16,597 bases of DNA from Albidovulum sp. (GCA_030837785.1 JAUQYA010000043.1:1-16597), one strand, 5' to 3'. Shown: positions 1-5,675, counted from the first letter of the stretch. Notes: generated by a model from the sequence alone, not told the origin. Translations and numbers: made by a program.

Positions 1-47
1 GCCGACGCAATCCGCATCCGCAGGTCCATCGAAAGTGGTGCCACCAT
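1..47 (-). CDS. IS630-family transposase, N-terminal 15 codons (partial)
   Basis: The first 15 codons of a transposase read outward through the left edge, starting at ATG 47-45 and giving MVAPLSMDLRMRIAS. IS630 transposases characteristically begin with a short M-x-x-x-L-S-x-D-L-R-x-R segment leading into a helix-turn-helix, which matches. The catalytic DDE domain lies outside the window. The same 15 codons recur at 16552-16597, so both copies belong to one IS. Confidence 0.75.
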   Translation of the reverse strand, partial: MVAPLSMDLRMRIAS

Positions 48-138
48 ACTTCACCCCCATTGTCTGGTGGTCACAGTGAAGCACATCACGATCAATCGCG
101 GAATCCTCTTCCAGATTCAATCAAGCGCAGACACGCTC
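1..138 (-). mobile_element. IS630-family element, 5' end only (left copy)
   Basis: This is the end of an IS630-type element running off the left edge. Bases 2-138 are identical in reverse complement to 16461-16597 at the right edge. The element end is set at 138 because the next two bases, 139-140, are TA, the target dinucleotide of IS630 elements, and ISNCY coding sequence begins immediately in frame behind it. The terminal region of about 90 bp before the transposase ATG is included. The family assignment rests on the N-terminus of the encoded protein and the TA target. Confidence 0.8.
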
Positions 139-140
139 TA
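2..140. repeat. 139-bp perfect terminal inverted repeat, left arm
   Basis: Every base from 2 to 140 pairs with 16597 down to 16459. The match stops at 141/16458, one base beyond the TA targets. The repeat is simply two IS630 ends in opposite orientation. An exact repeat of this length at both contig ends is typical of assembly stopping at a multicopy IS. Confidence 0.97.
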
Positions 141-900
141 AGGGTCGCGTCGAACGCAAGAACCGCACCCTGCAGGATCGGCTGGTCAAGGAGATGCGGC
201 TTGATGGCGTAACCGGCATGACAGCAGGCAACGCCTGGCTGCCGGGTTACATCCTGCGCCACAACCAGCAGTTTGCCCGAACCCCTGCCCGTCCCGACAA
301 CCTGCACCGCGCCGTGACCGAAAGCCCGGACCGCTTGAATGACATCCTCTGCTGGCGGGATGAGCGCTATGTCGGCCAGCAGCTGACGTTTTCCTATGAG
401 CGCAAACGTATCATGCTGGAAGAGAGCGAGGTGTCACGCGGTCTGGTGGGCAAATATGTCGACACCTACGCTTGGCCGGATGGGCGGTTCGAGGTGCGAC
501 ACAAGGGTTTTTCACTGCCCTACCGGGTCTTCGACCCAGACCAGCAGCGCGTGACCCATGCCGCGATCACCGAGAACAAGCACCTCTCGGCCGCGCTGGC
601 CTATGCCAAGGAACTGCAGGACGCCCGGTTGACCGCTGAGGCGGTGAAGATCGGCAAGTAGCGGAGCAAATACACCCCCACCGGCCGCAAGCCCCCCGGC
701 CCCAAAGGGAAACTGGAAAAAGCGACAGACCGTCGCCGCGCCGAGGCGGCAGCCCAAACCCAGTATGCCGCCGAATGAGCATGACCGCAGGACCGGTCAG
801 GCCTGCGATATCGGTGGTCTCCGCCCTGCCCGGTCCAGCTCCGGCGGGGGCGGGCGACAGTTCTACTTTGCGGGGACGACGACAGTTCAACTTGTTGACA
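139..900 (+). mobile_element. ISNCY (IS1202-type) remnant, 3' part
   Basis: This is the right-hand part of an ISNCY-family IS. Its transposase was interrupted by IS630 at a TA that lay in an A-K-G context (GC-TA-AG). Downstream of the gene, 855-900 holds two copies of a GACAGTT-containing motif (near 855 and 880) and ends in CTTGTTGACA. Read from outside, this gives TGTCAACAAG, a plausible terminal repeat, so I place the right end near 900. The left end is not in the window, so the terminal repeat could not be confirmed by comparison. Confidence 0.6.
140..778 (+). pseudogene. ISNCY-family transposase, C-terminal part, with in-frame amber stop
   Basis: The reading frame is open from 140, starting K-G-R-V-E-R-K-N-R-T-L-Q-D-R-L-V-K-E. 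This is the region around the catalytic glutamate of ISNCY/IS1202 transposases, where the family has AKGRVER-x-N-R-T-L-Q-D. It continues through the ISNCY C-terminal domain to TAG at 659-661. The same frame then stays open for 38 more codons to TGA at 776-778, and these read like the usual basic, proline-rich transposase tail. The TAG is therefore probably a nonsense mutation rather than the original stop. The N-terminal half, including the helix-turn-helix and first catalytic aspartates, is missing because of the IS630 insertion. Confidence 0.75.
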
Positions 901-963
901 ACATAGGCTGTCGGTGGAGAATGGACGTGTCCCGCCCATGCTTCAGGCCAACCCTCGCGCCGA

Positions 964-1296
964 TCACTTGACGAACGACTTCCTGGTCTTGCCTTCCGTT
1001 ATCCAGTCCTGCCCGCCGAAGGCGATGAGCACCACGAAGATGCAATCCTGCGCGCGGTCTGCGCGGAACACGACAGTCAGGCGATGCCCGCGACCGCCAT
1101 GCCGAACCAGCCATCCCTCCAGAGGTGGTCCCAGTCGAACGCCAGAGAGAGGATTGGCGGAAATCGCGGCGACAAGATCATCGACTTCATCGAGGCGCCT
1201 TCCGGCGGCGGCGAAGTCGCCGCCCGTCACCTCAACGATGTGATCCACCAGCGCGACGAGGTCGTGGTCTACCAAGGGGTGCCGAACGACGCGCAT
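964..1296 (-). CDS. parE: ParE/RelE-superfamily toxin
   Basis: A 110-aa protein with the size and layout of ParE/RelE toxins, which inhibit DNA gyrase (ParE) or cleave mRNA on the ribosome (RelE). Visible features are an N-terminal alpha-helical region rich in D/E and hydrophobics (about 8-48), the typical N-P-L-S-G-V-R-L turn (about 48-55), then a strand pair R-L-T-V-V-F-R and C-I-F-V-V-L-I-A-F-G that forms the toxin sheet. Its ATG overlaps the antitoxin stop as TGATG, so the two are translationally coupled. The exact subfamily cannot be decided by eye. Antitoxin-first order and overlap strongly support a type II module. Both genes appear intact. Confidence 0.8.
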   Translation of the reverse strand: MRVVRHPLVDHDLVALVDHIVEVTGGDFAAAGRRLDEVDDLVAAISANPLSGVRLGPPLEGWLVRHGGRGHRLTVVFRADRAQDCIFVVLIAFGGQDWITEGKTRKSFVK

Positions 1297-1586
1297 CAGG
1301 CAGCGCTGCCATTTCCTGTCTTCGCGAGCCGGGCGAGACGGGCCCGGGCACCGGACGTGACGGTCTCGCCGGTTCGAACAGGCTCCCAGGCATCAAGTGG
1401 CAGAGCCAGCCGACGCTGCACTTCGGCCTCGAAGAGAAGCCGCTCCCGCTCACGCGCCGCCCGGGCGCGCGCCATCTCGCCGGAGACGGCCGCACTTATG
1501 TTCGGGTACTCGCCGCTTTCGACCAGCTCACGCGCGAAGTTGAAGGCGGCGTCAGTGAAGCTGACACTCTGCTTGTGCACGCCCAT
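1296..1586 (-). CDS. parD: ParD-like ribbon-helix-helix antitoxin
   Basis: A 96-aa antitoxin, upstream partner of the ParE-like toxin. The N-terminus (V-S-F-T-D-A-A-F, then E-Y-P-N-I-S-A-A-V-S) has the strand-helix-helix pattern of ParD/CC2985-type RHH proteins. The arginine-rich helix R-A-R-A-A-R-E-R-E-R and the tail are the part that would wrap the toxin. Translation could begin at 1628, 1589 or 1586. I chose 1586 because a GGAG lies 6 nt upstream of it, while the 1628 start would lie inside the promoter. Proteins of this type neutralise the toxin and repress their own operon together with it; a repeat suited to that overlaps the promoter. Confidence 0.8.
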   Translation of the reverse strand: MGVHKQSVSFTDAAFNFARELVESGEYPNISAAVSGEMARARAARERERLLFEAEVQRRLALPLDAWEPVRTGETVTSGARARLARLAKTGNGSAA

Positions 1587-1599
1587 CATTCTCTCCGTC

Positions 1600-1618
1600 G
1601 GTAGTCTATTGGAGTACC
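1600..1618. promoter_or_regulatory. Imperfect inverted repeat, probable ParD operator
   Basis: GGTAGTCTATTGGAGTACC is an imperfect palindrome (GGTA-TC-A ... T-GA-TACC) covering the end of the -10 box and the predicted start of transcription. RHH antitoxins usually bind such repeats to shut off their own promoter. Binding is inferred from position and symmetry only. Confidence 0.45.
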
Positions 1619-1644
1619 ATAGTAGCACCTGATGCCGTTTTCAA
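1616..1644 (-). promoter_or_regulatory. Sigma70-type promoter of the parDE operon
   Basis: On the minus strand, TTGAAA (1644-1639) and TATGGT (1621-1616) are separated by exactly 17 bp. This predicts a transcript starting near 1609 and a leader of about 23 nt before the antitoxin ATG at 1586. The fit to the consensus and the position directly upstream of the module support it. Confidence 0.65.
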
Positions 1645-1869
1645 CGGCAGCGGGCTGGCTCGGGTCTGACGAACGCTGGAGGGGATGAGCGATAGCCGCC
1701 AATTCTATAGCTCACGTGTTCACTCGCGTCGGCGAGTTTGCCGCACAGGATCGGAGCGACATCAATCCAGCCGCGCGTCCTTGCCGATCGCCCGAGCAAG
1801 CTTTGCCCGTCCGTTTCGCTTCTGGTCCTGTCTGACGACACGCAGAAGCAGAAAAGAGGTAGAGCCAAC
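1645..1869. other. Unassigned stretch between the TA promoter and bactofilin remnant
   Basis: About 225 bp with no gene I can support. The open frames on both strands have no recognisable domain and lack credible ribosome binding sites. An AGAGGTAG-type site at its end belongs to the ATG at 1870. It may hold the decayed gene that once preceded the bactofilin. Confidence 0.4.
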
Positions 1870-2148
1870 ATGACCGCGCCGAACGACAGGCTCACGAACG
1901 GGCCAGATCCCTCTGGCGCGGCCTCACGTCGCAGGGTCTGGCCGGTGACCTCGTCGTCGAGGGCGATGTGACCTCCACTGGCCCGATGATGTCCTGGGCA
2001 AGGTCGTCGGGTCGGTGTGCGCACCTGACCTGCTGTTTCGGGATCGGGGCGCGTGGAAGGCTCCGTCATTGCCCACGACCTTTCCGCGCCTGGCGCGGTC
2101 TCCGGCACGATCTCAGCGCGACGCGTCCGCCTCGCGCCGAATGCATCC
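1870..2148 (+). pseudogene. Bactofilin remnant with three frameshifts
   Basis: Joining three plus-strand frames gives a bactofilin: G-D-L-V-V-E-G-D-V-T-S-T-G-P, then D-V-L-G-K-V-V-G-S-V-C-A-P-D-L-L, then V-E-G-S-V-I-A-H-D-L-S-A, then G-A-V-S-G-T-I-S-A-R-R-V-R-L-A-P. Bactofilins are short cytoskeletal beta-helix proteins built from such G-D-V/G-x-V-x-G repeats. Reading frames shift by one base between about 1890 and 1935, at about 1987-1990 and at about 2051-2054. Each shift is explained by loss of a single base, two of them a G from a GG pair. ATG 1870 after an AGAGGTAG site is the likely original start. Similarity ends near 2148, where the tail of a minus-strand gene runs across it, so the 3' end is lost. 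The gene cannot be functional as read. Confidence 0.7.
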
Positions 2149-2350
2149 TTCCCTCGCCACGACGACAAATGCCTTCGGTCGCCGCTTGTTCGCTGTGTAC
2201 CACACGGTCCTACGGCCACCCGTTTCGGTGAACTCGTAGGTCACGCCTAGGATGACGTTGCGTCGATCGGGATCGACCATCCACTCGACGGGGCGGCCGA
2301 TGTCGACGCCAGCGTGCAGGCCCGTGCTGTCGGGGGTGGCGATATCCTTG
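2113..2350 (-). pseudogene. 3' part of an 81-codon gene split by IS1595
   Basis: Removing the IS1595 element and one copy of its target duplication restores a continuous gene. It starts ATG-AAC-CAC-AAG-GAT at 4804 and continues here as I-A-T-P-D-S-T-G-L-H-A-G to TGA at 2115-2113. The product (81 aa) is a small soluble protein with a central Y-E-F-T-E-T-G-G-R-R-T-V-W-Y-T-A segment; I do not recognise the family. Its ATG overlaps the stop of the preceding VirC2-like gene (ATGA), so it was the last visible gene of that operon. The final ten or so codons are antisense to the bactofilin remnant. The original 3' end was therefore probably replaced by a rearrangement near 2148, before the IS arrived. 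Confidence 0.7.
2343..2350. repeat. 8-bp target site duplication of IS1595, left copy (TATCCTTG)
   Basis: TATCCTTG directly precedes the element and is repeated exactly at 4789-4796 on its other side. Eight base pairs is the usual duplication length of the IS1595 family. The perfect match indicates that no rearrangement has separated the two ends since insertion. Confidence 0.95.
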
Positions 2351-2363
2351 GGCGATATTATAT

Positions 2364-2392
2364 TTGACAAACCCAGCTGACTTCCCTATATC
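2364..2392 (+). promoter_or_regulatory. IS1595 transposase promoter within the left inverted repeat
   Basis: TTGACA (2364-2369) and TATATC (2387-2392) are spaced by exactly 17 bp, 25 bp upstream of the transposase ATG. The perfect -35 box is part of the terminal repeat, so transposase bound to that end would also cover the promoter. The same TTGACA occurs in the right end facing inward, against the genes. Confidence 0.7.
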
Positions 2393-2416
2393 TGGGGACA
2401 CAGAAGGGAAGCCGCC

Positions 2417-3364
2417 ATGTCCGTCCTCAGCAAAACCTACATGTATGACGAAGCCGCCGCGTTTGCGCACGTCGAGGCGATGCTCTGGCCGCAAGGTCCG
2501 GTCTGCCCGCACTGCGGCAACAGCGAGCGCATCTACGTTCTGGCGGGCGTTCGTTCCAAGGCCAGCAAGAAGCACCCGGAAGGCATCGAGCGCCACGGCC
2601 TGAAAAAGTGCGGCGCGTGCCGCAAGCAGTTCACCGTGCGCATCGGTACGATTTTCGAGGAAAGCCACGTCGCGCTGCATCTGTGGCTGCAAGCCATCCA
2701 TCTGATGTGTTCGTCCAAGAAGGGCATCAGCAGCAACCAGCTTCACCGCACCTTGGGCGTGACGCTCAAGACCGCTTGGTTCATGTCTCACCGCATCCGC
2801 GAGGCGATGCGTGACGACGCGCTCGGCACCTTCGGTTCCGGCGGCGGCGTGGTCGAGGTTGATGAAACGTTCATCGGCCGCGAGCCGGGCAAAGAAGTGA
2901 AGCGCGGCGTCGGCCACAAGATGAAGGTTCTGACCCTTGTGGATCGCACCACGGGCAAGGCCAAGTCTGTTGTCGTGGACGACCTCAAGATCAAGACGCT
3001 TCTGCCGATCCTCAAGGCCAACATCGCCGCAGAGGCCACGGTCTACACCGATGAAGCCATGCAGTACGACAACCTCGGCAAGCACTTCGCGCTGCACGAC
3101 AAGGTCAACCACGGCCTTGAGGAATACGCGCGCGGCGACGTGTCCACCAACACCGTCGAAGGCTACTTCTCCATCTTCAAGCGCGGCATGAAGGGCGTCT
3201 ACCAGCATTGCGGCAAGAAGCACCTGCACCGCTACGCGGCCGAGTTCGCGTTCCGCTACAGCAACCGTGTCGCGAACGGGATAGACGATTCCGCCCGCGC
3301 TGCCATCACTCTTCACGGGATCGTAGGGAAGAGAGTGCTTTACCGGGACTCGTTCGGCGCGTAG
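2417..3364 (+). CDS. IS1595-family transposase
   Basis: A 315-aa transposase that mobilises this element. An N-terminal zinc ribbon is formed by C30-P-H-C33 and C65-G-A-C68, followed by a helical region (about 80-135) and a DDE domain. That domain shows D149 in V-E-V-D-E-T, D212 in V-Y-T-D-E-A, and the N-T-V-E-G-Y-F-S-I-F-K-R-G segment (N245/E249) typical of IS1595/ISXO2-like enzymes. It ends with H-R-Y-A-A-E-F-A-F-R-Y-S-N-R, the conserved C-terminal signature. The start is fixed by a GAAGGGAAG ribosome binding site 6-7 nt upstream. Length and motifs are complete, so it is probably active. The stop is followed after 26 bp by the first passenger gene, so one transcript could cover all four genes. 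Confidence 0.93.
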   Translation: MSVLSKTYMYDEAAAFAHVEAMLWPQGPVCPHCGNSERIYVLAGVRSKASKKHPEGIERHGLKKCGACRKQFTVRIGTIFEESHVALHLWLQAIHLMCSSKKGISSNQLHRTLGVTLKTAWFMSHRIREAMRDDALGTFGSGGGVVEVDETFIGREPGKEVKRGVGHKMKVLTLVDRTTGKAKSVVVDDLKIKTLLPILKANIAAEATVYTDEAMQYDNLGKHFALHDKVNHGLEEYARGDVSTNTVEGYFSIFKRGMKGVYQHCGKKHLHRYAAEFAFRYSNRVANGIDDSARAAITLHGIVGKRVLYRDSFGA

Positions 3365-3390
3365 AATCCGCGCCAGAGGCGCGGAACGAA

Positions 3391-4134
3391 ATGGCAACAC
3401 CGGAACAAATCCCAACTGACCTGACCGTGGACATGGGCGATGACATGTCCCCGGAAGAGTTCATTACTGCGGTTCGTCACTTCATGGGATACGTCGCCGA
3501 GATTACAGCGGCGCAGAGTGGCGACGGTGCGGACGTCGGCTGGACTGTTCGCATTCGCGAGGGCAGCTATCTGATTGGTGTGGAGCCCGGCATTGATGCC
3601 CCAAGTTCCAGACTTTCTATGATCTACCAAAAAGCTGAACATGCCGCTGTCGCGCTTGCCGCTGGCGACATCCGTAGTGCCGAGCTCTCTGACAAGGCGA
3701 TAGGACACCTTAAGGCGCTCTCCGAACTGTCCAGCAAGAACCAGAACGGCAAAGGCATCCGGCTTTGGGTTCAGAGGCGGCCCATTGCCATAAGCCCTGG
3801 CATTGCCAAGACCGTTCGCGAGGACTGGGAGGCGGATTACAACGACTACGGCTCTCTAGAGGGTCGACTAGAGGCAATCCGTGATGCGTCCGGGTCCGTT
3901 AAGATTGCGGTCAAGGACTTCTTGTTTCCAAGGGCCATTGTTTGCAGCGTTCCTGAACGCCTATTGGAGTCCGCACTCGGAAGTTTCAGGAAGCGAGTCG
4001 AAATTGAAGGGACTATCCACTACAGGCGCGATGGAACCCCGGTCAGCATCGAAGCACACTCCATAGAAGTTCTACCCGAAGATAATGAACTGCCTAGCGC
4101 GGATGATGTTCGCGGGATTATGGCTGTAGCATGA
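3391..4134 (+). CDS. IS1595 passenger gene, 247-aa protein of unknown function (candidate antitoxin)
   Basis: I cannot assign this protein to a family. It is acidic and soluble, without signal peptide or membrane segment. There is a helical N-terminal third (D-M-S-P-E-E-F-I-T-A-V-R-H-F-M-G), a mixed middle, and a C-terminal beta-rich module. That module contains V-E-I-E-G-T-I-H-Y-R-R-D-G-T-P-V-S-I and then I-E-V-L-P, with an L-P-S-A-D-D-V-R-G-I tail. Its stop overlaps the ATG of the PIN gene (ATGA), giving the partner-first, toxin-second order of VapBC-like modules, although it is much larger than a usual VapB. I therefore infer, without direct evidence, that it binds and controls the PIN protein. 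Base composition is a little less GC-rich than that of the conjugation genes. Start: ATG 3391, with GGA 6 nt upstream. Confidence 0.8.
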   Translation: MATPEQIPTDLTVDMGDDMSPEEFITAVRHFMGYVAEITAAQSGDGADVGWTVRIREGSYLIGVEPGIDAPSSRLSMIYQKAEHAAVALAAGDIRSAELSDKAIGHLKALSELSSKNQNGKGIRLWVQRRPIAISPGIAKTVREDWEADYNDYGSLEGRLEAIRDASGSVKIAVKDFLFPRAIVCSVPERLLESALGSFRKRVEIEGTIHYRRDGTPVSIEAHSIEVLPEDNELPSADDVRGIMAVA

Positions 4135-4595
4135 GCGTTGAGAAGATATACTGGGACAGCGATTGCTTTCTGGGACACTTGCAAGCTGAAGCCGGAAAGG
4201 TTGCCAAGTGCGCCGGGGTTTTGCAGCGCGCGGAGCGAGGGGATGTGCTGATTGTTACATCGGCCCTAACGTTGGCAGAAGTTCTGTGGATGCGGAACGC
4301 ACCTAGGTTGCCGAAAGATAAGGCCTTGATGGTGCGCCGCTTTTTCAGGCGCTCGACCATACGGGTCTACAACGTATCAAGGAAGATTTCCGAATCTGCT
4401 CAGGATTTGGTTTGGGGGCACGGGATCAAGCCGAAGGACGCAATTCATGTTGCCACAGCGCTGCACTTGGGTGTTGACGCGCTGGAAACTTTTGATGTTG
4501 AGCTCATCAACATGAGCGGGACGGTCGGAACCCCCTTGTTACTCATTCGAGAGCCACAGGCCGCGGCTCAGGGGAGTTTGTTTGATGGCGGATAA
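4131..4595 (+). CDS. IS1595 passenger gene, PIN-domain ribonuclease-like protein (VapC-like)
   Basis: A 154-aa protein with the full acidic set of a PIN-domain nuclease. D9 (with D11) lies in I-Y-W-D-S-D-C-F, E50 in T-L-A-E-V-L-W, D103 in K-P-K-D-A-I-H-V-A-T-A-L, and D122 in L-E-T-F-D-V-E-L-I. PIN proteins of this kind cleave RNA and most act as VapC toxins. The start overlaps the stop of the 247-aa gene and the end overlaps the 46-aa gene by 11 nt, so all three are translationally linked. The C-terminus carries an extra Q-A-A-A-Q-G-S-L-F-D-G-G tail. The catalytic residues are intact, so the protein should be toxic unless controlled by a partner; none of the usual VapB families is present. 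It could instead be a non-toxic RNase serving the transposon. Confidence 0.85.
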   Translation: MSVEKIYWDSDCFLGHLQAEAGKVAKCAGVLQRAERGDVLIVTSALTLAEVLWMRNAPRLPKDKALMVRRFFRRSTIRVYNVSRKISESAQDLVWGHGIKPKDAIHVATALHLGVDALETFDVELINMSGTVGTPLLLIREPQAAAQGSLFDGG

Positions 4596-4725
4596 ACCTC
4601 AACCCGACCGCTTCCGCGAAGCCGCTCGCGCCCTTGAGTGCGACGACGACGAAGCCCGCTTCGACGCCAAGCTCAAGAAGGTCGCCAAGGCTCAGAAGCC
4701 GAAGGGCGAGAGGCCCGAGAAGTGA
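4585..4725 (+). CDS. IS1595 passenger gene, 46-aa charged protein
   Basis: A short protein starting M-A-D-K-P-Q-P-D-R-F-R-E-A-A-R-A-L-E, then a D-D-D-E-A-R-F run and a lysine-rich tail. It is predicted to be helical and soluble, with an acidic middle and a basic C-terminus. The start is supported by GGGGAG 8 nt upstream, inside the end of the PIN gene, and by the 11-nt overlap. As I recall, small proteins of the R-F-R-E-A-A-R-x-L-E-x-D-D-D-E type are common in alphaproteobacteria and have no assigned function. Its size and charge would suit a third component or antitoxin of the cargo module, but nothing in the sequence proves that. Confidence 0.75.
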   Translation: MADKPQPDRFREAARALECDDDEARFDAKLKKVAKAQKPKGERPEK

Positions 4726-4788
4726 ACCGGCCTGTCACGCTAGGCAGGCATCGCACCGGCTGACGGGTTTGTCAAGTATAATATCGCC

Positions 4789-4796
4789 TATCCTTG
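4789..4796. repeat. 8-bp target site duplication of IS1595, right copy (TATCCTTG)
   Basis: Exact repeat of 2343-2350, directly after the right inverted repeat of the element. Confidence 0.95.
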
Positions 4797-4804
4797 TGGT
4801 TCAT
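4789..4804 (-). pseudogene. 5' end (five codons) of the IS1595-split 81-codon gene
   Basis: ATG at 4804-4802 overlaps the TGA of the VirC2-like gene (4803-4801). The codons M-N-H-K-D run into the target duplication (4796-4789), where IS1595 interrupts the gene. The rest is at 2350-2113. The ATGA overlap and exact reconstruction through the duplication show this was a real operon member. Confidence 0.75.
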
Positions 4805-5514
4805 TTCTCGTCTCCCTCGTTCCCGGATTGAAGTTTCAACTTGGAGAGCGCCTCATCGAAGGCGGTCTCGAACCGCGCGCGAAACGCCGGCCCCATCACG
4901 CGAGCCAGTCCGACCATGCCGAGCGGATCGTGGCGGGCAGACAATTCGGCTGCGAACTGCGGTCGCAGGGTCAGGGTCACGCTTGTCGGATGCTTTCCTC
5001 GTGCGCCGCGTGGCTCGTCGATGTCGGGCATTCCAGCACGTTCCCAATCATCGAAAACTTGATCACGCAGGCCCTGGGCGACGAGGCGGATCAGGAACTG
5101 CACAGTGCAGCGTCCCGCTGTCGCCCAGGCTTGAGCCAAACACGCCTGCCGGGTCGTGAGCGAAACCGCGACGTAGACGACTTGCCCGCGCGGGGCGGAA
5201 CCGATGGCGACTTCCTCAGATCGCGTCGCCAGTCGCAGCAAGGCTCGCGGATCCCTTTCCTCTTTCCGGGAACCTGTCTGGGCGTCGAGACGCTGTTCAT
5301 CGGGATCACGCTCGAAGGCACTAGATGGGGCGATCGCCACGAAGGCTTGCGCTTCAAGCTGCGGCACAAGCTCGGCGCCAATCGACGCCGGAGGCACCGA
5401 GTTTGGGTTTTCGGCGACCGCACTGCCAGCCGCCATTCCGCCGAACCCGAGCTTGGCCCAGAATCCTGCGTCCTGCCGGATGATCCGCATCTGATACTTG
5501 CGCGGTGCCATCAT
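4801..5514 (-). CDS. VirC2-like conjugation protein (candidate; two ribbon-helix-helix-like segments)
   Basis: A 237-aa protein with no signal peptide. Two segments look like RHH DNA-binding units in one chain: about 115-160 (V-V-Y-V-A-V-S-L-T-T-R-Q ... Q-F-L-I-R-L-V-A-Q-G-L) and about 182-230 (T-S-V-T-L-T-L-R-P-Q-F-A ... F-E-T-A-F-D-E-A-L). A tandem RHH fold is the hallmark of VirC2, which with VirC1 binds the overdrive region to help T-DNA or plasmid transfer. The gene sits between virB genes and follows a fragment that may be the VirC1 tail, which fits. The assignment is by pattern, not alignment. Starts at 5514 or 5511 are both possible, with GGAGG 4 or 7 nt upstream. Its stop overlaps the IS-split gene by 4 nt. 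It appears intact. Confidence 0.5.
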   Translation of the reverse strand: MMAPRKYQMRIIRQDAGFWAKLGFGGMAAGSAVAENPNSVPPASIGAELVPQLEAQAFVAIAPSSAFERDPDEQRLDAQTGSRKEERDPRALLRLATRSEEVAIGSAPRGQVVYVAVSLTTRQACLAQAWATAGRCTVQFLIRLVAQGLRDQVFDDWERAGMPDIDEPRGARGKHPTSVTLTLRPQFAAELSARHDPLGMVGLARVMGPAFRARFETAFDEALSKLKLQSGNEGDEK

Positions 5515-5675
5515 GCCGCCTCCGCCGGGGCCAGGATCGACCGGTCGATCTCCTCGAGGAGCTCGCCTGCCTCCTTCACGGCAGTCTGCAGATGCGCCGC
5601 CAGCCCGCGGTTTGGCGTCTTGTCGGCGATCAGGCCGAGGAGCGGCCAGGTCGCGATCCATCGTCGCTGCTCGAC
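5511..5675 (-). pseudogene. C-terminal fragment of a lost gene, possibly VirC1/ParA-like ATPase
   Basis: An open segment of 54 codons continues in the same frame as the truncated virB6, directly after its TGA. It contains I-A-T-W-P-L-L-G-L-I-A-D-K, then a helical stretch N-R-G-L-A-A-H-L-Q-T-A-V-K-E-A, and ends at TGA 5513-5511. That stop overlaps the start of the VirC2-like gene as ATGA, the coupling expected of a real upstream gene. The acidic helical end resembles tails of ParA/VirC1-type ATPases, and virC1 normally precedes virC2, but this is inference from context. It has no start codon or ribosome binding site, so it is the remains of a gene whose 5' part was deleted together with the 3' part of virB6. 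Confidence 0.45.

Larger units (their letters stand above)
2351..4788 (+). mobile_element. Complete IS1595-family element (2438 bp) with three passenger genes
   Basis: Both ends begin GGCGATATTATA-y-TTGACAAACCC read inward (2351 rightward, 4788 leftward), with one mismatch in the first 24 bp, and exact 8-bp direct repeats flank them. The element contains an IS1595-type transposase at 2417 followed on the same strand by a 247-aa gene, a PIN-domain gene and a 46-aa gene, all closely spaced. IS1595 elements with passenger genes are known. This one is larger than a simple member because more than half of its coding capacity is cargo. Intact genes, intact ends and a perfect duplication suggest recent insertion and probable mobility. 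Confidence 0.92.

Noticed and set aside
1084..1632. Plus-strand frames across the parDE module
   Set aside because: Antisense to the toxin and antitoxin, arginine/serine-rich as expected of a shadow, with no motif.
1645..1869. Possible M23-type peptidase fragment before the bactofilin
   Set aside because: One frame has a loose R-V-G-E-F-A-A-Q-like segment and such genes often neighbour bactofilins, but the match is too weak to call.
1641..2219. Minus-strand 192-codon frame across the bactofilin and the split gene
   Set aside because: It overlaps two better-supported genes in other frames, contains no domain, and has a hydrophobic stretch that looks accidental.
2210..3415. Long minus-strand open frame opposite the IS1595 transposase
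   Set aside because: It mirrors the codon pattern of the real transposase, spans the element end, has no domain and no ribosome binding site. It is an antisense by-product of high GC.
4771..4788. Outward promoter (TATAAT) in the right end of IS1595
   Set aside because: A TATAAT is present at 4777-4782, but no -35 box lies at a suitable distance and the downstream genes are on the opposite strand.
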